NCBI GenBank assembly: GCA_937874315.1
Contig: CALNAE010000095.1
Coordinates: forward strand, 1 to 20,848
DNA length: 20,848 bases
Origin: an uncultured Bifidobacterium sp.
GTDB taxonomy: Bacteria; Actinomycetota; Actinomycetes; Actinomycetales; Bifidobacteriaceae
Reading direction: 5' to 3'
In this document: positions 13,097 through 20,466 of the stretch, in pieces
How the letters are laid out: every line of letters begins with the position of its first letter
Position numbering within the stretch: position 1 is the first letter of the stretch
The notes under the pieces: model-generated
What the model was told of the DNA's origin: nothing
The model's database searches: none
The model's input: only the letters and a program-made list of their open reading frames with translations
Made by a program: the position numbers and the translations under genes

Positions 13097-15958
13097 CTAT
13101 TTCCGCTCGATTTCATGCATCTCGAAGGTCTCGATGACGTCACCCAGCTGAATATCGTTAAACGTACCCAGATTGATACCGGCCTCGAATCCTTCCTTGA
13201 CCGACTGGACATCGTCCTTGAACCGACGCAACGAGGAAATCTCCAGATCGTTGACCGTGGCGACGCCCTCGCGCAGGATGCGCGCCTTGGTACCACGTTT
13301 CACCTCGCCGTCCTGTACCATGACGCCCGCGATGTTGCCAAACTTGGAGGAACGGAAGATCTCGCGAATCTCCGAATGCGAGGTGGTTACCTCTTCGAAT
13401 TCAGGCTTGAGCATGCCCTTCAGCGCGGCCTCGATATCCTCGATGGCCTTGTAGATGATCGAGTAGTACTTGATCTCCACGCCTTCGCGCTCTGCCAAGT
13501 CGGCGACCTGACGGTTGGGACGCACGTTGAATCCGATGATCACGGCCTTATCGACCGTGGCAAGATTGACATCGTTCTGCGTGATGGCACCGACGCCACG
13601 GTGAATAACCTGAATGCCGACCTCGTCCGAAACGTCGATCTTCATCAAGGAGTCTTCCAATGCCTCGACCGAACCGGAGGAATCGCCCTTGATGACGATA
13701 TTGAGCATGTCGACCTCGGACTTGGCGAACTGCTCCTTGAGTCCTTCGAGCGAGATGATCTTGCGGCGCTTTGCGAGCTGCGCGGCGCGCTCGGTGGCCT
13801 GTCGTTTCTCGGCTATCTGGCGCGCGGTGCGGTCATCGGAAGCGACCAGGAACAAGTCGCCTGCCGTCGGAACGGAGGTGAGGCCCAGGACCTGCACGGG
13901 AGCCGATGGGGCGGCGGAGTCCATCTCCTCGCCGTTCTCATCCATCATCGCGCGAACGCGTCCATAGGACGTGCCGGCCACAATGGCGTCTCCGACGTGC
14001 AGCGTACCGGACTGCACCAGCACCGTCGCGACGGCACCGCGACCCTTGTCGAGTCGCGCCTCGACGGTGGCGCCTCGCGCGTCGGTGTCGGGGTTGGCGC
14101 GCAAGTCCAGCTCCGCATCTGCGGTGAGCAGGACGGCTTCGAGAAGCTTGTCCACATTGGTGCCGAGCTTGGCCGAAATATCGACGAACATGGTGTTGCC
14201 GCCATACTCCTCGGGAACCAGTCCATACTCGGTGAGCTGGCCGCGGACCTTCTCCGGGTTCGCACCCTTGACATCGATCTTGTTGACCGCGACGACTATA
14301 GGTACATCCGCGGCCTGTGCGTGGTTGATGGCCTCGACCGTCTGGGGCATGACGCCATCATCCGCTGCGACTACCAGAATCGCGATGTCGGTCAGCTCCG
14401 CGCCTCGGGCGCGCATGGCCGTGAAGGCCTCATGCCCAGGGGTGTCGAGGAAGGTGATCTTACGGCGTTGATCCTCGAGGTTGACGGTGACCTGATACGC
14501 ACCGATACGCTGCGTGATGCCGCCGGCCTCACGCTCAATCACATGCGTCTTGCGAATGGTGTCCAACAGACGCGTCTTACCATGATCCACATGGCCCATC
14601 ACGGTGACGACCGGCGGACGAGGCTTAAGGTTTTCGCTGTTTTCAGCCTCTTCCTCATCGAGATTGATGTCAAACTGCTGCAGCAGTTCCTTGTCTTCCT
14701 CCTCGGCGGAAACGATTTTGATGTTCCAGCCGATTTCCTCACCAAGAATCTGGAACGTCGACTCGTCCAACGATTGAGTAGCGGTTGCCATCTCTCCCAA
14801 GTGGAAAAGCACCGTCACCAAAGCGGCGGGATTGACGTTGATCTTCTCTGCGAGATCGGACAACGTGGACCCCTGGCGCAGGCGCAGAACCTTCCCATTG
14901 CCCGCCGGAATACGCACGCCGCCGATAACCGGCGCTTTGATCTCTTCGAAATCATGACGCTTCGCCAGACGGTTCTTGCGAGCCTTCGAGGACTTGCCGC
15001 CCTGTCGTCCGAATGCACCTGCGGCACCGCCACGACCACGACCACGCGTGGGACCATTGGAAGTGCCGTTCGACGGCCCACCGGCACTCTGGAAGCCTGT
15101 GGTGTTCCCCCCGAAGCGGTTGTTTGTCGGATGTCCCTGGCCGCTGCTCTGACCCGGACGATTATGCCCCCACTGACCCGGACGAGCACCCTGACCGCCG
15201 CCCTGACCCGGACGACCGCGGAAACCGCCGCGGGACTGGCCGGGACGTCCTTTGCGGCCATTACCGACCGTGGGTCGCGCCATGGGGTGCGGACGCGGGA
15301 TATCGCCTGGGGTGGGAGTATGCATCCCCTGCTTGCGACTGAATGGGTTGTTGCCTGGACGTGGGCCAGGAGCTGCATGGGTTTGGCCCGAAGCCGGGGT
15401 GGCGCCGTCCTGATGGCCATGCGCACCAGGGTTCGTCGGACGAGGTCCGCCGTTCCTAGATCGTGCGGGACCCTGCTGTCCGGGCGCGTTGTTGCGCCGT
15501 GATGATCCGCCGTGGCCGAATTGACCGGACTGACCAGAATGACCGGACTGACCGGGATGCGGTGCATCCTGACGGCGTTGACCATGCTGTCCCGGCGTCG
15601 CGGCGGCCGAATGGGGCGACATCGGGCGCGGGAACGCTTCGTGATCGTTGTCGGCATGCTGGCGGGTGGCGATGTGACGCTCATTATGCTGCTCGCCGTG
15701 TGCCTGATGATGCGCCGGACTATGGGGCGCCGACGGCCTTGCCTGAGGTCGCGCGGAAGTCGTAGCGCTGGGCTTCTTACCCGTCGCGGCGGTACCCGCC
15801 GACTGCGAAAATTCATTCTTCAGTCTGCGTACAACCGGTGTCTCAACCGTCGAGGAAGCCGATTTCACGAACTCCCCCATGTCCTTGAGCTTCTCAAGGA
15901 CCGTTTTGCTATCGACGCCAAACGCCTTAGCCAATTCATATACGCGCTGTTTTGCCAC
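13097..15958 (-). CDS. infB: translation initiation factor IF-2
   Basis: IF-2 is the GTPase that places fMet-tRNA on the 30S subunit and promotes 50S joining. The 953-residue product starts at GTG (15958) with AGGAG 7 nt upstream. Domains in order: an IF2N domain (about 1-50, RVYELAKAFGVDSKTVLEKL); a disordered region of about 270 residues rich in Gly, Gln, Pro, His and Arg with degenerate PGQ/SGQ/RPGQ repeats; a second IF2N-like domain (about 363-420, TLSDLAEKINVNPAALV); the G domain with GHVDHGKT at 455-462, DTPGHEAF and NKID; then domains II-IV with a conserved C-terminus ending ETFEMHEIERK. The long N-terminus is usual for Actinobacteria. The gene lies directly after nusA. Confidence 0.98.
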   Translation of the reverse strand: MAKQRVYELAKAFGVDSKTVLEKLKDMGEFVKSASSTVETPVVRRLKNEFSQSAGTAATGKKPSATTSARPQARPSAPHSPAHHQAHGEQHNERHIATRQHADNDHEAFPRPMSPHSAAATPGQHGQRRQDAPHPGQSGHSGQSGQFGHGGSSRRNNAPGQQGPARSRNGGPRPTNPGAHGHQDGATPASGQTHAAPGPRPGNNPFSRKQGMHTPTPGDIPRPHPMARPTVGNGRKGRPGQSRGGFRGRPGQGGGQGARPGQWGHNRPGQSSGQGHPTNNRFGGNTTGFQSAGGPSNGTSNGPTRGRGRGGAAGAFGRQGGKSSKARKNRLAKRHDFEEIKAPVIGGVRIPAGNGKVLRLRQGSTLSDLAEKINVNPAALVTVLFHLGEMATATQSLDESTFQILGEEIGWNIKIVSAEEEDKELLQQFDINLDEEEAENSENLKPRPPVVTVMGHVDHGKTRLLDTIRKTHVIEREAGGITQRIGAYQVTVNLEDQRRKITFLDTPGHEAFTAMRARGAELTDIAILVVAADDGVMPQTVEAINHAQAADVPIVVAVNKIDVKGANPEKVRGQLTEYGLVPEEYGGNTMFVDISAKLGTNVDKLLEAVLLTADAELDLRANPDTDARGATVEARLDKGRGAVATVLVQSGTLHVGDAIVAGTSYGRVRAMMDENGEEMDSAAPSAPVQVLGLTSVPTAGDLFLVASDDRTARQIAEKRQATERAAQLAKRRKIISLEGLKEQFAKSEVDMLNIVIKGDSSGSVEALEDSLMKIDVSDEVGIQVIHRGVGAITQNDVNLATVDKAVIIGFNVRPNRQVADLAEREGVEIKYYSIIYKAIEDIEAALKGMLKPEFEEVTTSHSEIREIFRSSKFGNIAGVMVQDGEVKRGTKARILREGVATVNDLEISSLRRFKDDVQSVKEGFEAGINLGTFNDIQLGDVIETFEMHEIERK

Positions 15959-15984
15959 TCAGTTTCTCCTATTTCTGCTGACCG

Positions 15985-15998
15985 CGCGCATATGCGCG
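15985..15998. repeat. 14-bp perfect palindrome upstream of infB
   Basis: The sequence cgcgcatatgcgcg is its own reverse complement and lies 27 nt before the infB start codon, in the 185-nt nusA-infB gap. In RNA it could form only a short hairpin with a tiny loop. As DNA it could be a protein site. The rest of this gap holds only a doubtful 29-codon reading frame (16032-16121). Confidence 0.7.
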
Positions 15999-16143
15999 AT
16001 CACCCTTCGATAACGGCGAGCTTATCCTGTCTCATCGTGCGACCATGATCGTGTTACCTCGTCTCCATGCCGGTTTGCGTGCACACTGCGCACACGCATC
16101 CGTTCGTTCGGAACTCAGCATACTCGTGCCATTGGATTGTGCG

Positions 16144-17265
16144 CTACTGCGCGTCCCGATCCCCCGCACCCGGGTGGGCGGTCTCCTCGGTCGCCGGAGA
16201 CTCCGACTGTCGGGACGTATCGGCCTGCTCCTTGGATAGCTGGGCATTTGCCGCTTCCTTCGCCGCGTGCGCCTCGCTCGACTCAATGCCGATCTTCCAC
16301 CCGGTGAGTTTCGCCGCAAGCCGAGCATTCTGCCCCTCCTTGCCGATGGCGAGAGACAACTGATCGTCGTGGATGAAAGCGATGGCCGTCTTATTCTTCT
16401 CGCTGACCACCTGCACGCCGGTGGAGATCGCGGGAGACAACGCCGACGCGATGAACTGCGCCGAATCCTTCGACCAATCCACGATATCGATCTTTTCAGG
16501 ACCAAGATTCTCCATCACCGCGCGAACACGCGCGCCCGCGGGCCCGATCAACGCACCCTTGGGGTTGACGCCCTCGGTATTGGCGTGTACTGCGATCTTC
16601 GTTCGCGCACCCGCCTCACGGGCTATGGCCATAATCGAAACCGCACCGGAAACCAACTCCGGCACCTCACGCTCGAACAACCGCCTGACGAGCTCCGGAT
16701 GCGAACGCGACACTATGATCTCGGGCCCCTTGAGCCCGCGGGCGACATTTACGACATATACGCGCAGACGCTCGCCATGATGATAATGTTCGCCCGGAAC
16801 CTGTTCACGGCGCGGCAGAATAGCCTCCACATCACCCACGGCGACATGCACATTCGCAGAATCATTGGCATCTTGCTGGACGATACCCGTGATGAGATTG
16901 CCCCGTTGACCCGAGAATGCACCGAATATCTTCTCATCCTCGGCATCACGGAACAACTGGCCAATGACCTGACGTGCGGTGGCCGCGGCAAGTCTACCGA
17001 AGCCATGCGGCGTGTCGTCATATTCCTCGCCAAGCTCGGGATAGGGATGGGGATTATCGGGCGTGGGCGCAACGGGTATTTCATCCCGAGCCCAAATCGT
17101 GAAGGTTCCCGCACGATCATCAAGCTCCACGCGCGCGTGTTTCGCCGCCTTGGGAGTCTTCAGATACGCCATGCGCAGCGCCTCTGCCAACGCGGCATCT
17201 ACGGTCTCAGTGTCAATGCCCTGCCCAGCCGCCAGCTGGTGGATCCCCGTCAGGTCCAGTTCCAT
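16144..17265 (-). CDS. nusA: transcription termination/antitermination factor NusA
   Basis: NusA binds RNA polymerase and nascent RNA, controlling pausing, termination and antitermination. The 373-residue protein matches the short actinobacterial form without C-terminal acidic repeats. The N-terminal RNAP-binding domain is about 1-110 (MELDLTGIHQLAAGQGIDTETVDAALAEAL split by the ETVDAALAEAL core). An S1 domain follows (NLITGIVQQDANDSANVHVAVGD), then KH domains with REAGARTKIAVHANTEGVNPKGALIGPAGARV and LSLAIGKEGQNARLAAKLTGW. The tail after about 335 is low-complexity and acidic. GGAGG lies 9 nt before ATG. NusA heads the nusA-infB-rbfA-truB-ribF cluster. No RimP (YlxS) gene precedes it and no clear ylxR follows it here. 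Confidence 0.97.
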   Translation of the reverse strand: MELDLTGIHQLAAGQGIDTETVDAALAEALRMAYLKTPKAAKHARVELDDRAGTFTIWARDEIPVAPTPDNPHPYPELGEEYDDTPHGFGRLAAATARQVIGQLFRDAEDEKIFGAFSGQRGNLITGIVQQDANDSANVHVAVGDVEAILPRREQVPGEHYHHGERLRVYVVNVARGLKGPEIIVSRSHPELVRRLFEREVPELVSGAVSIMAIAREAGARTKIAVHANTEGVNPKGALIGPAGARVRAVMENLGPEKIDIVDWSKDSAQFIASALSPAISTGVQVVSEKNKTAIAFIHDDQLSLAIGKEGQNARLAAKLTGWKIGIESSEAHAAKEAANAQLSKEQADTSRQSESPATEETAHPGAGDRDAQ

Positions 17266-17285
17266 GATCCAAGGCCTCCTATGAA

Positions 17286-17291
17286 GTTATA
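17286..17291 (-). promoter_or_regulatory. putative -10 box of nusA
   Basis: TATAAC on the minus strand (5 of 6 to consensus) lies 20 nt before the nusA ATG and is followed by the GGAGG site, giving a leader of about 14 nt. A good -35 at normal spacing is not visible. Confidence 0.4.
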
Positions 17292-17328
17292 GTCTGAGCG
17301 CTCTGCCCGTTCGGTCATATTCCATCGC

Positions 17329-17334
17329 TACTCT
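17329..17334 (+). promoter_or_regulatory. putative -10 box of the lipoprotein gene
   Basis: TACTCT fits TAnnnT and ends 8 nt before the ATG at 17343. There is no Shine-Dalgarno in between (agtggttt). It lies in the 77-nt divergent region shared with nusA. Confidence 0.3.
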
Positions 17335-17342
17335 AGTGGTTT

Positions 17343-18233
17343 ATGCAGACACGCAGCACCCCATCCCTCTTTCGTCGCAAGCCATTCCTACGGATGATCA
17401 TCTCGGGATTGGCCGCGGCACTCAGCGTGACGCTGTCTGCTTGTTCGGCGCCCCGGCTGTCGGGACGTGCCGAATCCGAGCATCTTCAACAGAGTCCGTG
17501 CGAACAGGCCTACGGCTCGGCCACGTTGAACGACACGCGCGCCAAGGCAGGGCACCTAGTGGTGATGCGATATCTCTCCGCAGCGCAGGCGCAACGCCAG
17601 TGGCTGCTCGTCGCGGCCAACTGCTCACAGCGTTTCGCCGAGGGCAGCATCCATAGTGCCCAGAATGCGTTGATCCACCAGTCGCTCGCCAACCAGCTGG
17701 GCCAGGCCCTTGACAAAGCCGACACCGAATCGTCGTCTCTGGAGCAAGGCGACGTTGCGCACATTACGGGTTCCATACTGGCCGCCATGGCACTGGCGGA
17801 GGACCGTGCCGGATTCGCCGTCGAAACGATGGCCTCCAGACATATTCCGAATGCCTCGATATCCACAAGCGATGATTACAAGGCCGCGGCATCGCGGCTG
17901 ATGTCGGCGTCGTCCGGCGCCAATGACCCACGGCAGAAAGTGTATGCGGTAGGCACCATACTCGCGCATCCGGCCGCCGTCGTCGACGCCCCTACTGGAT
18001 TGCGGGCACCGACGCTGGCCGCCGTCGAAATCGATTGCGCAAGGGAAGAGATCACCGCGATAAACGGAGCAGACACGCATACGAACGCTGCGACGTCATC
18101 TTCTTCCACCGGATACAACGGCAGCCGGGAACGAGAGCGGGGTCTGCTGACCCTCGCCACACTAGTCAGCGGGCATGCCCTCACGGCGTTTGATGAAGGA
18201 TATCCGTCCTTCGATCATGCGTTGTTCTCGTAG
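17343..18233 (+). CDS. unknown secreted lipoprotein
   Basis: I do not recognise a family. The N-terminus is a lipoprotein signal: basic n-region (FRRKPFLR), hydrophobic core (MIISGLAAALSVTL) and lipobox LSAC with the acylated Cys at position 34, so the mature protein would sit on the outer face of the membrane. The mature part (about 263 residues) is largely helical in appearance and rich in Ala, Ser and Gln. It has three further Cys residues (SPCEQAY, AANCSQRF, IDCAREE) that could form a disulfide. The C-terminal part has a Ser/Thr linker (about 248-258) and ends near DEGYPSFDHALFS. Regions such as AAAQRQWLLVAANC-like helices and ALAEDRAGFAVETM suggest a helical bundle. It diverges from nusA, and its last 19 bp overlap the end of the antiporter gene. 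Confidence 0.85.
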   Translation: MQTRSTPSLFRRKPFLRMIISGLAAALSVTLSACSAPRLSGRAESEHLQQSPCEQAYGSATLNDTRAKAGHLVVMRYLSAAQAQRQWLLVAANCSQRFAEGSIHSAQNALIHQSLANQLGQALDKADTESSSLEQGDVAHITGSILAAMALAEDRAGFAVETMASRHIPNASISTSDDYKAAASRLMSASSGANDPRQKVYAVGTILAHPAAVVDAPTGLRAPTLAAVEIDCAREEITAINGADTHTNAATSSSSTGYNGSRERERGLLTLATLVSGHALTAFDEGYPSFDHALFS

Positions 18234-19390
18234 CTCGTACTATTCGAAGCCGCCGTCGCCGTCGACGTAACCGCTGCGAGTAACCGACGACTGAGCAATG
18301 CGACCATGGCGATGCTCAGCAATGCGCTTAGCAGGAAGGCCGTCGATTCACCGGCTGTCAGGACACCCATCGATTCGCCCATGGCGACGGCGCCTATGGG
18401 GACACCCAACTGCGCGCAGGTGCTCAGCGCGATTGGCCATGGCTGTCGGGAGACGACGCCGAGCCCATGGGCCACCATGGAGGCCACCGCGAGGCACACA
18501 CCCAATACAATGGCTCGGGGGTCGGCCGCCAAGCTTCGTAGATCAAGCGAGCTACCGACCCAAACGAAGAACAACGGCTCGAAGAAACCCTGGGTCAGGG
18601 CGAAGGTCTGATTGGCCACACGGTGCGGCTCATGCGCCGCCGACATCGCCAGACCCATGGCGAATCCTGCAAGCATCACCGAAACATGCATCGATACGGC
18701 GATGGCCGCGAGCGCGAACAGCATGGTCAAAGTCATCCGCAGTTCAATGGCCAAGCCCCGTTCCTCACTGATTTCTCGGACACGATGCCAGTACCCGGTC
18801 CGACGCGCCCAGGTAAGAATCACACTGAATATGGCCGCCACGCCGAGCACGACTACCGCGCCCAAGGCCGCGGTTCCCGCTCGAGCAGGGTCGAGGACCA
18901 GTGGCAACACGATAATCGAGGAGGCATCGGCAACGGCCAGCTGCACCAGCATTTCCACCCCGGCCATGGTGTCGACCTTCGCTCCGCCCAACGCGGGCAT
19001 GACGATGCTGGCCGAGGATGAAGCGATCACCACCGCATAGATGAGACCGTGACCCGTGTCGAACATCCACGCGACCAGCAATCCCAAGGGTATCGACAGG
19101 ACCCCGATGGCCACCGCGCGGGACACGCCCGCGACAAGACCCGTCCTCATCTGGCTATTCCTCAATGGCACGTGCGTGCCCGCCACGAACATCACCAGCG
19201 CAAAACCTATCTGAGCCAGAAAGTCCAACACCGGATTATTCGCATGCAACAGCTCAAATCCAGCCGGGCCAAGCAACATGCCGACCACGAGCTCGCCGAT
19301 CACAACCGGAACGTGCATGGTGTGGCTCAGACTGAGTACCGGTCCGAGCATGGCGACCGCACAGATCAGCGCGAGCAGGGCAAAGCTCAT
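18215..19390 (-). CDS. CPA2-type cation/proton antiporter
   Basis: This is a likely monovalent cation (Na+ or K+):proton antiporter of the Na/H exchanger superfamily, acting in the cell membrane in pH and ion balance. The 391 residues are almost entirely hydrophobic with about 11-13 helices. The N-terminus has the family signature VVIGELVVGMLLGP (about 29-42), then FVAGTHVP, SSSASIVMPAL and the ion-site helix QLAVADASSIIVLPL with a single Asp at about 155, where many CPA2 members have an Asp pair. GLAMSAAHEP and EPLFFVWVGSSLDL in the C-terminal half match the family. No cytoplasmic RCK/TrkA domain is attached, unlike KefB/KefC. The ATG at 19390 overlaps the stop of the ParB-like gene (ATGA), so the two are translationally coupled. 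An upstream start at 19441 would add an untypical basic stretch. Confidence 0.92.
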   Translation of the reverse strand: MSFALLALICAVAMLGPVLSLSHTMHVPVVIGELVVGMLLGPAGFELLHANNPVLDFLAQIGFALVMFVAGTHVPLRNSQMRTGLVAGVSRAVAIGVLSIPLGLLVAWMFDTGHGLIYAVVIASSSASIVMPALGGAKVDTMAGVEMLVQLAVADASSIIVLPLVLDPARAGTAALGAVVVLGVAAIFSVILTWARRTGYWHRVREISEERGLAIELRMTLTMLFALAAIAVSMHVSVMLAGFAMGLAMSAAHEPHRVANQTFALTQGFFEPLFFVWVGSSLDLRSLAADPRAIVLGVCLAVASMVAHGLGVVSRQPWPIALSTCAQLGVPIGAVAMGESMGVLTAGESTAFLLSALLSIAMVALLSRRLLAAVTSTATAASNSTSYENNA

Positions 19391-19830
19391 AGATCCACCA
19401 CGACGCAGGGAATGTCGGTGTTTTCGTCGGTGCGGTAGCATGCGCAGACGCGGTGATACCCATCCGCGATCTGCAGCGGTCGGCTACGGCTGATATCGCC
19501 TCGTACCAGCAGAATCGGAGAAAGGGCCTGACCCGTGTGGATTTTCTCCAAGTCCGAGGCGACGTGCGGGTTCTTTTTGCCAAGCAGTGGCAGTCTCGCC
19601 GCGCGCAGGATATCCTTCGCTTTGTACAACGTAACGGTGCCGTGCCGCATGCGCTCGACCGTGGCCATGACGGCGTCGGCGGGCGCGAGCAGGGACAGAT
19701 AGGACTGAGCCGCCGGATAATCATGCTCCTGCAAGGCTTGCCGCCATAGGACCCGGCCGGATGACTCGACCGCGCCGATCTTCTTCGATTGCCGGTCAGC
19801 TTCGATATCGGACCGCTTGATATGGGCCAT
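19387..19830 (-). CDS. ParB/sulfiredoxin-fold-like protein of unknown function
   Basis: This 147-residue soluble protein has a C-terminal segment resembling the ParB/Srx nucleotide-binding fold: DLEKIHTGQALSPILLVRGD (split as KIHTGQALSP then ILLVRGD) followed by PLQIADGYHRVCACY at about 118-132, where DGYHR occupies the place of the ParB box GxxR. The N-terminal half (LWRQALQEHDYPAAQSYLSLL, about 29-49) is helical, and AKDILRAARLPLLG follows at about 71-84. There is no helix-turn-helix and no second ParB domain, so it is not a chromosome-partition ParB. Three Cys residues cluster at the C-terminus (C129, C131, C141). It has a strong GGAGG 7 nt before ATG and a TATAAT box overlapped by a perfect palindrome. 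It is coupled by ATGA to the antiporter, suggesting a shared physiological role that I cannot name. Confidence 0.85.
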   Translation of the reverse strand: MAHIKRSDIEADRQSKKIGAVESSGRVLWRQALQEHDYPAAQSYLSLLAPADAVMATVERMRHGTVTLYKAKDILRAARLPLLGKKNPHVASDLEKIHTGQALSPILLVRGDISRSRPLQIADGYHRVCACYRTDENTDIPCVVVDL

Positions 19831-19853
19831 GCTGTCTCCTCCGTATCGACTTG

Positions 19854-19867
19854 ATAATCGCGATTAT
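19854..19867. promoter_or_regulatory. 14-bp palindrome overlapping the -10 box: candidate operator
   Basis: The sequence ataatcgcgattat is a perfect palindrome. Its right half overlaps five of the six bases of the TATAAT box (19863-19868) of the ParB-like/antiporter operon. Its position right at the promoter suggests a repressor site. The binding protein is unknown. Confidence 0.5.
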
Positions 19868-19868
19868 A
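19863..19868 (-). promoter_or_regulatory. -10 box of the ParB-like/antiporter operon
   Basis: A perfect TATAAT on the minus strand lies 32 nt before the ATG at 19830, giving a leader of about 25 nt with GGAGG. The -35 region (TCGCCG at 17-nt spacing) is poor, so an activator or extended contacts may be involved. Confidence 0.6.
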
Positions 19869-19907
19869 CTCGGCATCGAGCCACACGGCGATCGAAGAAC
19901 AGGCATG

Positions 19908-19940
19908 AAAAAGGGCCCGGGGGTGGAATCCCAAGGCCCT
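19908..19940 (-). terminator. Rho-independent terminator of tRNA-Ser(CGA)
   Basis: On the minus strand AGGGCC (19940-19935) pairs with GGCCCT (19917-19912), with further G/C pairing inside the loop (TGGG with CCCC). TTTTT follows directly. It starts 3 nt past the tRNA 3' end and is the only classic T-run terminator in the window. Confidence 0.85.
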
Positions 19941-19942
19941 AG

Positions 19943-20028
19943 CGGATGAGGCGAGATTCGAACTCGCGGAGGATTTCGTCCTCACACGCTTTCGAGGCGT
20001 GCTCCTTCGGCCGCTCGGACACTCATCC
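19943..20028 (-). tRNA. tRNA-Ser(CGA)
   Basis: This is a class II tRNA on the minus strand. The 7-bp acceptor stem pairs ctcatcc (20022-20028) with ggatgag (19944-19950), the anticodon stem-loop is CACGC-CTCGAAA-GCGTG with anticodon CGA at 19992-19994, there is a long variable arm, and the T-loop contains GTTCGAATC. The discriminator is G. The next bases are C and T, so CCA is not encoded and must be added enzymatically. It reads UCG codons. A terminator follows. A CATAAT box (20084-20089) on the minus strand is a possible promoter element. Confidence 0.97.
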
Positions 20029-20466
20029 ACATTGATTCGGTAACTGTTACGTCAACCGCAACCCTCACCAAAGCAACTGGTCAATTATGCACCACGGCGT
20101 TGACTTTGGCCAATCAGCGTGCCGCTCCAATGTGAAGACCGTCGCTCAGGATGCTGTGCTCAGGGATGAAATCCGCCGTTAGGGTGCTGTTCATGCGCCG
20201 AAACGTCCACGATCCGGCGTCATCGCATGTCAGGAACCGGGGAAGATACCGATACCTGGCATGCAACCGCGACACCGTACCCATGGGCGATGGCGATGGC
20301 GATGGAATGGCGATGGAATGAATATATCGCATCGATAACCATTGAACCACACTGACGCGCAGTTGGTTCGGCCCTAGAGCACCCCTCTTATGCAAACGAT
20401 CCCCGGATCGAACCGGGCAGATTCGTCATCCGCCTTGACATCGTCCTGGCGATTTCAACGACTCGG
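20029..20466. other. 438-nt intergenic region between tRNA-Ser and truA
   Basis: No gene can be supported here. A frame of up to 93 codons on the minus strand (20114-20395) begins at TTG, runs through a short repeat and resembles nothing I know. The region holds the repeat at 20287-20320, a candidate tRNA promoter box (CATAAT, 20084-20089, minus), and a small hairpin cccgg-6 nt-ccggg at 20402-20417 that could weakly terminate truA. Confidence 0.6.
20287..20320 (+). repeat. short tandem repeats (gcgatg and ggcgatggaat)
   Basis: Three adjacent gcgatg copies (20287-20304) run into two copies of the 11-nt unit ggcgatggaat (20298-20308 and 20309-20319). It is a simple, slippage-prone repeat in noncoding DNA downstream of truA. 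Confidence 0.85.

Noticed and set aside
13085..15502. 805-codon plus-strand open frame opposite infB
   Set aside because: Entirely antisense to infB, whose domains are unmistakable. The translation resembles no protein and its length follows from codon bias on the other strand.
16267..17292. 341-codon plus-strand open frame opposite nusA
   Set aside because: Shadow of nusA; no start signals or recognisable domain.
18612..19040. Plus-strand frames opposite the antiporter
   Set aside because: Shadows of a membrane-protein gene; no independent evidence.
20114..20395. 93-codon minus-strand frame between truA and tRNA-Ser
   Set aside because: Starts at TTG without a ribosome-binding site, passes through a simple repeat and has no recognisable motif.
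20402..20417. T-arm-like hairpin (CCCGG-TTCGAT-CCGGG on the minus strand), possible tRNA remnant or attachment site
   Set aside because: The loop has 6 nt rather than 7 and no acceptor or anticodon arms can be found around it; no integrase gene is nearby.
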